From positions 1 through 9,633 of the forward strand of contig JANPGC010000344.1 of assembly GCA_031423755.1 (NCBI GenBank): DNA of 9,633 nt. The letters are read 5' to 3'. The notes under the pieces were generated by a model, which saw only the letters and a program-made list of their open reading frames with translations, was not told where the DNA came from and ran no database searches. A program made the position numbers and the translations under genes. The DNA comes from JANMEX01 sp031423755. Its GTDB lineage: Bacteria; Pseudomonadota; Alphaproteobacteria; Rhizobiales; Rhizobiaceae. Numbering within the stretch: position 1 is the stretch's first letter; each line of letters opens with the position of its first letter. Shown here piece by piece: positions 5,622-9,633 of the stretch.

Positions 5622-6995
5622 ATGGCGCGGGACATGACGGATTTGACGCCCATCGAGGGTGCGGCGTCTCTGGTTGAATATATTGCCTCCGGCTGCAAGC
5701 CCAAAGAACGCTGGCGGCTTGGCACCGAGCACGAGAAATTCCCATTTTACGCCGATGGCAACCGGCCGGTTCCCTATGAGGGGCCGCGCGGGATCAAGGC
5801 TCTGCTTGAGGGCATGCGGTCGATGCTAGGCTGGGAGCCGATCATGGACGGCGAGAACATCATCGGTCTGGTCGAGCCGACAGGCGCCGGGGCAATTTCG
5901 CTTGAGCCGGGCGGACAGTTCGAACTCTCCGGCGCGCCACTGGAAACCGTGCACCAGACCTGCCGCGAGGCGAACGCGCATCTGGCGCAATTGCGCGAGA
6001 TTGCCGAGCCGTTCGGCATCAAATTCCTTGGGATGGGCGGATCGCCAAAATGGACTCTCCAAGAGACGCCGCGCATGCCCAAGACGCGCTATGGCATCAT
6101 GTCGTCGTACATGCCCAAGGTTGGCAGCCTCGGGCTGGACATGATGTACCGCACCTGCACCATTCAGGTGAATGTCGACTTCTCGTCCGAAGATGACATG
6201 CGTCGCAAGATGCTGACGTCGATCAAGTTGCAACCGCTGTCGACTGCATTGTTTGCGGCCTCGCCGTTCACCGACGGCAAGCTCAACGGCTTCCAATCGT
6301 GGCGCGGCGACATCTGGCGCGACACGGACAATCAGCGTTCGGGGGTGCCGACATTCCTTTTCAACAATTCGTTCGGTTTCGCCGATTATGTCGAATGGGC
6401 GCTCGATATCCCGATGTATTTCGTGCTGCGCGACGGCATCTATCACGAGGCGACGGACGTCACATTCCGCCAATTCATGAACGGCGCACTTTCCAAGCGC
6501 ATTGTCGGCGTCGAGCCGAATATCGGCGATTGGACCAACCATCTTGGCACGCTGTTTCCTGATGTGCGGCTGAAGCGCTATCTTGAAATGCGCGGCGCAG
6601 ACGGTGGCCCGTGGCGGCGGCTGACCGCCCTGCCCGCCTTCTGGGTCGGCCTCCTCTATGACGACGCTTCTCTCGCCGCTGCGGAAGAGCTGACACGCGA
6701 CTGGCGCTACGACGATGTCATGCACATGCGCAACACGGTGCCTGTAATGGGACTGAAAACGCCTTGGCGCGATGGCACGCTGCTGGATATGGCGCGGGAA
6801 GTTCTCAAGATCAGTCATGCGGGGCTCGTGGCGCGGAACAGGCTGGACAGCTACGGACAGGACGAAAGCGGCTATCTTTCGCCGCTGGAGGAAGTCGTGG
6901 CGCGTGGCACGACGCTTTCCGAGCAGATGATCCGTGAGTACAACACGGCTTGGGGCAAGTCGGTTGAACCGGCGTTTTTGGAATATGCGTATTGA
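5622..6995 (+). CDS. gshA: Glutamate-cysteine ligase, plant/alphaproteobacterial type
   Basis: 457 residues, the expected length for this GCS2-type family. It ligates L-glutamate and L-cysteine with ATP to gamma-glutamylcysteine, the first and limiting step of glutathione synthesis, in the cytoplasm. Visible landmarks: RLGTEHEKFPF (32-42), the acidic metal/ATP site; AISLEPGGQFELSGAP (91-106); KTRYGIMSSYMP (154-165); YRTCTIQVNVDFSSE (176-190); and NNSFGFADYVEWALDIPMYF further on. Start 5622 (MARDMTDLTP) matches the usual N-terminus; ATG 5634 is the alternative. The ribosome site is weak (GGGAC repeats at 5607-5616). A 395-codon open frame on the opposite strand (5826-7013) is a compositional shadow. 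Upstream, the Phd-VapC pair separates it from rsmE. Confidence 0.97.
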   Translation: MARDMTDLTPIEGAASLVEYIASGCKPKERWRLGTEHEKFPFYADGNRPVPYEGPRGIKALLEGMRSMLGWEPIMDGENIIGLVEPTGAGAISLEPGGQFELSGAPLETVHQTCREANAHLAQLREIAEPFGIKFLGMGGSPKWTLQETPRMPKTRYGIMSSYMPKVGSLGLDMMYRTCTIQVNVDFSSEDDMRRKMLTSIKLQPLSTALFAASPFTDGKLNGFQSWRGDIWRDTDNQRSGVPTFLFNNSFGFADYVEWALDIPMYFVLRDGIYHEATDVTFRQFMNGALSKRIVGVEPNIGDWTNHLGTLFPDVRLKRYLEMRGADGGPWRRLTALPAFWVGLLYDDASLAAAEELTRDWRYDDVMHMRNTVPVMGLKTPWRDGTLLDMAREVLKISHAGLVARNRLDSYGQDESGYLSPLEEVVARGTTLSEQMIREYNTAWGKSVEPAFLEYAY

Positions 6996-7003
6996 GACTT
7001 GGT

Positions 7004-7034
7004 CAATTGACAATTGCCACTTAGTTGCGATGAT
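7004..7034 (+). promoter_or_regulatory. Promoter and palindromic operator of higBA
   Basis: A consensus -35 TTGACA (7007-7012) is 16 bases before GATGAT (7029-7034, four of six matches). The -35 lies wholly inside a perfect 13-base dyad, CAATTGACAATTG (7004-7016). This is a good candidate site for autorepression by HigA. Transcription would begin at about 7041, almost on the higB ATG at 7040, so the message may be leaderless or nearly so; in keeping with that, no Shine-Dalgarno sequence precedes higB. Confidence 0.55.
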
Positions 7035-7039
7035 TTTGC

Positions 7040-7321
7040 ATGATCAGAACATTCCGGCATCGCGGGCTTGAACGCCTGTATTCGACTGGCGTTGGGCGCG
7101 GTCTGCAGCCGGGCCAGTTGGTTCGAATCCGCAGGCTTTTGGGAATTCTTGATGCGGCAGCAACAGTCGAAACGCTTGGACTAGTGCCGGACATGCGGCT
7201 GCACACGCCAAAAGGTGCGCCTGCAGGCAGTTGGGCGATATCGAATTCCGGGCTCTGGCAGATCAATTTCAGATTCGAGGATGGCGATGCGCATGACCTC
7301 AATCTGGCACGCTACAATTGA
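7040..7321 (+). CDS. higB: HigB toxin (RelE superfamily, plasmid-killer type)
   Basis: 93 residues, typical for HigB. The opening MIRTFRHRGLERLYSTG (1-17) and the core LHTPKGAPAGSWAISNSGLWQINFRFEDGDAHDL (54-87) are the family signature, with the basic and aromatic residues of the mRNA-cleaving surface (Arg, Trp74 and the Arg78-Phe79 pair). HigB enzymes cut mRNA at the translating ribosome. Toxin-first order followed by an XRE antitoxin is the diagnostic HigBA arrangement. No ribosome site is seen, and the predicted transcript start is at or next to the ATG. It lies 44 bases after gshA and is complete, with no visible damage. Confidence 0.95.
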   Translation: MIRTFRHRGLERLYSTGVGRGLQPGQLVRIRRLLGILDAAATVETLGLVPDMRLHTPKGAPAGSWAISNSGLWQINFRFEDGDAHDLNLARYN

Positions 7322-7327
7322 GACAGA

Positions 7328-7351
7328 CATGGATGCTGTGATGCAGCCATG
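7328..7351 (+). promoter_or_regulatory. Hairpin enclosing the higA start codon
   Basis: Arms CATGGATGC (7328-7336) and GCAGCCATG (7343-7351) pair at eight of nine positions around the loop TGTGAT (7337-7342). The last three bases of the right arm are the ATG of higA. No Shine-Dalgarno sequence is seen in the 27-base higB-higA gap. The structure could lower antitoxin translation or, as DNA, be a second operator. Confidence 0.4.
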
Positions 7352-7618
7352 ACCATGTTTGATCCTCCGCATCCGGGCGAAATCGTGCGTGAAGAATTTC
7401 TTGCGCCGCTTGCTCTTTCTGTCGCCAATGCGGCGGGGATGCTCGGTGTGTCGCGCCAGGCGTTGCACAACATTGTCAGCGAAAAATCGGGGATCAGCCG
7501 CGAAATGGCGGGGCGCCTTGAAAAAGCGTTCGGTCCGGAGGCCGGTTTCTGGATGCGCTTGCAAACCGCCTGGCGCTCGGCCCCGGCCCGAAAAGATAAA
7601 CGGCTCGACTCGCTCTGA
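7349..7618 (+). CDS. higA: HigA antitoxin (XRE family)
   Basis: 89 residues, normal for the short HigA family. It opens with MFDPPHPGEIVREEFLAPL (3-21), the standard HigA N-terminus, followed by a helix-turn-helix: SVANAAGMLGVSRQALHNIVSEKSGIS (24-50). REMAGRLEKAFGPEAGFWMRLQ (51-72) is the conserved dimerisation part. It neutralises HigB and represses the operon. ATG 7349 is used here; ATG 7355 (MFDPPHPG) is equally possible. The difference matters because 7349 is buried in the hairpin at 7328-7351, whereas 7355 lies just beyond it. The gap to higB is 27 bases, so one transcript is expected. Confidence 0.95.
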   Translation: MTMFDPPHPGEIVREEFLAPLALSVANAAGMLGVSRQALHNIVSEKSGISREMAGRLEKAFGPEAGFWMRLQTAWRSAPARKDKRLDSL

Positions 7619-7658
7619 GGATTTGTGCCAGTTTCAATCCCGTGAATATATGCCGGTG

Positions 7659-7664
7659 AGGAGG
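7659..7664 (+). promoter_or_regulatory. Strong ribosome binding site of the DUF937 gene
   Basis: A perfect AGGAGG, within GGTGAGGAGGG (7655-7665), lies five bases before ATG 7670 and fixes that start. Confidence 0.75.
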
Positions 7665-7669
7665 GCCCC

Positions 7670-8656
7670 ATGCTGCCACTGTTTGAAATGTTTATGAAAG
7701 CCAATGGCGGCGATGCCATGAACCAGATGGCCAAACAGTTCGGCCTCAATCAGGCGCAGGTTCAGTCTGCGGTGGAGGCGTTACTGCCGGCATTTTCCAT
7801 CGGACTGAAGCGAAATGCCGCCAACCCGATGGACATGGGCAACCTGTTGCAGACGTTGGCTGGCGGTGGCTACGCCAACGCGTTCAACAATGCCGCGAGC
7901 GCCTTCAATCCGGCCGGCACGCAGGCCGGGAACGACATTCTTGGCCAGCTGTTTGGCTCGAAGGACGTGTCACGCGCCGTTGCGGCGCAGGCGGCGCAGG
8001 CGACGGGCATCGGCCAGGACATATTGAAACAGATGCTGCCAGCGGTTGCCTCAATGATGGCGGGCGGCATGCAGCAGCAGATGGCCGGCGGGCTTGGCGC
8101 GGCTGGAATGGGCGCGGGCGGCAATGTGTTCGGCAAGGTTATCGAGGAAATGATGAAGCAGGCGGGCGGCGGCGGGGCGACCCAGGCCCCTGCGCCCAGC
8201 GGCAATCCGTGGGGCGATGTGCTCGGCCAGATCCTTAAAGGCGCGACGGGCGGCCAGGATGCCCAGCCTCAAGCGCCCGCCCCGAGCGGCAACCCGTGGG
8301 GCGACATTCTCGGCCAGGTGCTCGGCGGGGCGGGCGGCCAATCGCAGCCGCCCGCTTCTGCGGACAATCCGCTTGGCAACATCCTGAAAGACATGCTCGG
8401 CGGCGGCCAGGCTTCTTCCGGCGCTGGCAGCAATCCGTTTGGCAAGATGCTGGAAGAAATGATGAAGGGCCGCGGCCAAGCTGCGCCTGAGGCCGACGAA
8501 GAGCCGGAACCCGCCCCGCGCGGCCGCACCAAGACAACTGCATCCAATCCTTGGGGCGACATGTTCGAGACCGGCAAGAAAACGCAGGAATCCTACCAGA
8601 AAGGCCTGGAGTCAATCTTCGACCAGTATCTCAAGGGCATGGACCGCAGCCGGTAG
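7670..8656 (+). CDS. DUF937-family protein with repetitive C-terminal tail
   Basis: 328 residues, start fixed by AGGAGG at 7659-7664. Residues 1 to about 130 are the DUF937 (YidB-like) domain: MAKQFGLNQAQVQSAVEALLPAFSIGLKRN (20-49), then a helical region through LGQLFGSKDVSRAVAAQAAQATGIGQDILKQMLPAVASMM (91-130). DUF937 has no established biochemical role. From about 150 the protein is low-complexity Gly/Ala/Pro/Gln linker punctuated by six copies of a short motif, N-[PV]-[WFL]-G-[DKN]-hydrophobic, beginning at Asn 152, 179, 208, 233, 255 and 293; most are followed by a short amphipathic helix (IEEMMKQ, LGQILKG, LEEMMKG). An acidic-basic patch (273-288) precedes the last copy, and the C-terminus is helical (ESIFDQYLKGMDRSR). 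There is no signal peptide. The gene is 51 bases after higA and probably has its own signals. Confidence 0.88.
   Translation: MLPLFEMFMKANGGDAMNQMAKQFGLNQAQVQSAVEALLPAFSIGLKRNAANPMDMGNLLQTLAGGGYANAFNNAASAFNPAGTQAGNDILGQLFGSKDVSRAVAAQAAQATGIGQDILKQMLPAVASMMAGGMQQQMAGGLGAAGMGAGGNVFGKVIEEMMKQAGGGGATQAPAPSGNPWGDVLGQILKGATGGQDAQPQAPAPSGNPWGDILGQVLGGAGGQSQPPASADNPLGNILKDMLGGGQASSGAGSNPFGKMLEEMMKGRGQAAPEADEEPEPAPRGRTKTTASNPWGDMFETGKKTQESYQKGLESIFDQYLKGMDRSR
8123..8581 (+). repeat. Six in-frame N-P-aromatic-G motif repeats inside the DUF937 gene
   Basis: Codons for the leading Asn fall at 8123, 8204, 8291, 8366, 8432 and 8546, so spacing is 27, 29, 25, 22 and 38 codons. Copies two and three are nearly identical in DNA as well, each encoding APSGNPWGD followed by LGQ, which suggests recent local duplication. 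The others have diverged (NVFGK, NPLGN, NPFGK, NPWGD). Confidence 0.75.
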
Positions 8657-8684
8657 AGCGCTGATCTCATTGCCCCGGACGCAA

Positions 8685-8826
8685 GAGTCTGGATCAAAAT
8701 TCGCTTTGATGAGTCAAATAGGGTGATTTTCGAGAACCGGAGCGGAGCGTGATTTAAGCACGTGAGCACCGGAAGCGCAGAAAATCGCGCTGGCTGGCCA
8801 TCAAAGTAGAATTTTCAGCCAGGCTC
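8685..8826. repeat. Nested inverted-repeat element of about 142 bp (MITE/REP-like)
   Basis: A series of paired arms encloses this intergenic DNA: GAGTCTGG (8685-8692) with CCAGGCTC (8819-8826), one mismatch; AAAATT (8696-8701) with AATTTT (8810-8815); CTTTGATG (8704-8711) with CATCAAAG (8799-8806); GATTTTC (8725-8731) with GAAAATC (8780-8786); and CGTG (8748-8751) with CACG (8759-8762) at the centre. Inside are two near-direct copies, ACCGGAGCG (8737-8744 region) and ACCGGAAGCG (8769-8777 region). It has no coding capacity. It sits between DUF937 (plus) and DUF1127 (minus), ending two bases before the terminator U-tract. It could act as a transcription barrier or be a non-autonomous mobile repeat. 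I cannot assign a named family. Confidence 0.6.
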
Positions 8827-8827
8827 G

Positions 8828-8863
8828 AAAAAATGCCCGGCTGCGGGGGGAAGCAGCCGGGCA
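8828..8863 (-). terminator. Intrinsic terminator of the DUF1127 gene
   Basis: A perfect 11-bp stem, TGCCCGGCTGC (8834-8844) with GCAGCCGGGCA (8853-8863), has an 8-base loop. Read on the minus strand it is followed by six T (8833-8828), the classic rho-independent form. It lies 48 bases beyond the DUF1127 stop. Confidence 0.9.
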
Positions 8864-8911
8864 ATGGGCAGGCGCCGGGGGTAACCGGCCAACGTTTGCC
8901 TGCGGGAACAG

Positions 8912-9205
8912 TTATGAGACGCGGCGTGCCGCACTCTGCGCGCGGTTGATATCGGCCAGCGCGCCAAGACGGGCGGTTGGATCGATGTATGCCGGCACAT
9001 CGCGCGCGATGAAGAGGTCCGAGCGCGACAGGCCGATGTCCGACAATTCGCGGTCATTCATCTCGCCGAGCTTGTAAAGCTCGCGGCGGTTTTGCCAGGC
9101 GCGCAGCATGGACGCGGCTTTTTCCACAGTCGCGACCGCGGTAGCCGCCAAGACAGCGCGCGCGCCGGTGGGCTTTACAGTTTCGCAGCAATCGATTGTG
9201 GTCAT
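8912..9205 (-). CDS. DUF1127 small protein
   Basis: 97 residues from ATG 9205, with AAAGGA upstream on the minus strand (about 9213-9218). The frame stays open to 9367 but the upstream part looks non-coding. The DUF1127 core is AWQNRRELYKLGEMNDRELSDIGLSRSDLFIARDVP (near residues 36-71), with the family's R-x-L-x2-L and L-x-D-I-G-L-x-R-x-D pattern. The N-terminal part MTTIDCCETVKPTGARAVLAATAVATVEKAA is Ala/Val-rich and could be a weakly hydrophobic helix. DUF1127 proteins are small, basic and common in alphaproteobacteria; some are reported to bind RNA or affect stress and phosphate physiology, but the role of this one is unknown. It has a candidate promoter at 9312-9340, a leader of about 100 nt, and its own terminator, so it is monocistronic. 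It is divergent from the LysR-type gene. Confidence 0.88.
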   Translation of the reverse strand: MTTIDCCETVKPTGARAVLAATAVATVEKAASMLRAWQNRRELYKLGEMNDRELSDIGLSRSDLFIARDVPAYIDPTARLGALADINRAQSAARRVS

Positions 9206-9311
9206 GGCTTTGGTCCTTTCGCGACGCGCAGGCAACAGTTTCCCGCGCCCGGAATCCCTTGATCCGGAGTGGCGGTGGCGGTGAAATCCGCCCCTTGTTC
9301 TGCATGTGAAT

Positions 9312-9340
9312 AATCTATGCGCGGGTGATTGATTTAACAA
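9312..9340 (-). promoter_or_regulatory. Candidate promoter of the DUF1127 gene
   Basis: On the minus strand TTGTTA (9340-9335) and TAGATT (9317-9312) are exactly 17 bases apart, each four of six to consensus. Transcription would start near 9305, giving a 5' leader of about 100 nt. That leader can form small hairpins: CCGGA (9249-9253) with TCCGG (9263-9267), and GGCGG with CCGCC (about 9277-9296). Confidence 0.4.
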
Positions 9341-9383
9341 ACGAATGTTTTTAATGTGAAGCATCACTGCTTGTTATGTATGG

Positions 9384-9633
9384 ATGGACCCGATGGCCAC
9401 GCCGCTTGATCTTGACCAGTTGCAGACTTTTGTCGCCATTTCCGATGCCGGGTCGTTCACCCGGGCTGCTGACGAGGTGCACAAGACGCAGTCTGCTGTT
9501 TCCATGCAGATGCGCCGCCTTGAGGAGCGGATCGGCAAGGCGCTGTTTGAGAAGGAAGGTCGCAACAACCGGCTTACTGAAGACGGCGAAAAGCTGTTGA
9601 ACTTTGCCCGGCGGATGCTGCGGCTGACTTCGG
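9384..9633 (+). CDS. LysR-type transcriptional regulator (3' end missing)
   Basis: Partial gene; 83 codons are visible and the frame is open at the window edge. MDPMATPLDLDQLQTFVAI leads into a LysR-type winged helix-turn-helix: DAGSFTRAADEVHKTQSAVSMQMRRLEERIGKALFEKEGR (about 21-60), then LTEDGEKLLNFARRML. The conserved S-F-x-x-A-A, Q-S-A-V-S and L-E-E-x-x-G-x-x-L-F positions are all present. The effector domain is outside the window, so the target and ligand are unknown. ATG 9384 or ATG 9393 could be the start; neither has a clear ribosome site. It is divergent from the DUF1127 gene. A short dyad, AAGCA (9359-9363) and TGCTT (9368-9372), just upstream could be a regulator site, as LysR-type proteins often repress themselves from such positions. 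Confidence 0.93.
   Translation, partial: MDPMATPLDLDQLQTFVAISDAGSFTRAADEVHKTQSAVSMQMRRLEERIGKALFEKEGRNNRLTEDGEKLLNFARRMLRLTS

Noticed and set aside
5826..7013. 395-codon open frame on the minus strand opposite gshA
   Set aside because: It is the mirror frame of a well-conserved ligase gene. Its product is rich in Arg, His and Ala with no recognisable motif, and there is no ribosome site.
2281..7618. One mobile genomic island carrying all three TA modules
   Set aside because: No integrase, transposase, tRNA or paired attachment repeats are visible, and core genes rsmE and gshA lie between the modules.
8051..8479. Several long minus-strand open frames across the DUF937 tail
   Set aside because: They arise from the repetitive GC-rich tail on the plus strand and repeat its periodicity. 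They have no start signals of their own.
8123..8581. CRISPR-like array in the regularly spaced repeats
   Set aside because: The repeats are in-frame protein motifs with variable spacing (22-38 codons) and diverged copies, inside an open reading frame with a strong ribosome site.

Overview
The window reads as chromosomal DNA of an alphaproteobacterium, most likely a Hyphomicrobiales (Rhizobiales) member. The pointers are a plant-type glutamate-cysteine ligase, an RsmE with an MRANY-type N-terminus, a DUF937 protein, a DUF1127 small protein, and GC-rich codon use in the housekeeping genes. This lineage call is inferred from protein character, not from a search.

Layout, left to right. (1) Positions 1-2028: the 3' part of lutB and a complete, translationally coupled lutC, the end of a lactate-utilisation operon; lutA would lie upstream. 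(2) 2029-2586: a compact antitoxin/ParE-type toxin pair with its own promoter/operator region. (3) 2617-3315 (minus): a GMP-synthase-like class I glutamine amidotransferase, divergent from an unrecognised HRPCAEC-motif protein at 3421-4032 that probably starts at TTG. (4) 4064-4801 rsmE (16S rRNA m3U1498 methyltransferase) and 5622-6995 gshA (glutathione synthesis). Between these two core genes sits a second toxin-antitoxin (TA) pair, Phd/YefM antitoxin plus VapC PIN toxin (4853-5523). (5) 7040-7618: a third TA pair, higBA, in toxin-first order. (6) 7670-8656: a DUF937 protein whose C-terminal half holds six copies of a short N-P-aromatic-G motif. (7) 8685-8826: a nested inverted-repeat element of about 142 bp without coding capacity. 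(8) 8912-9205 (minus): a DUF1127 small protein with a textbook intrinsic terminator and a leader of about 100 nt. (9) 9384-9633: the 5' end of a LysR-type regulator running off the window.

The most notable feature is three complete type II TA modules of three different families within about 5.5 kb. All are on the plus strand, each fills a gap between housekeeping genes, and each has a palindrome placed over or beside a plausible sigma-70 promoter. There is no integrase, transposase or tRNA in the window, so this is not obviously a mobile island; separate insertions at tolerant intergenic sites fit better. The other items worth following up are a hairpin that encloses the higA start codon, the 142-bp palindromic element, the DUF937 tail repeats, and the conserved-looking protein of unknown function at 3421-4032. 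I found no CRISPR array, tRNA, rRNA or insertion sequence, and no stretch longer than 300 bases without a gene.
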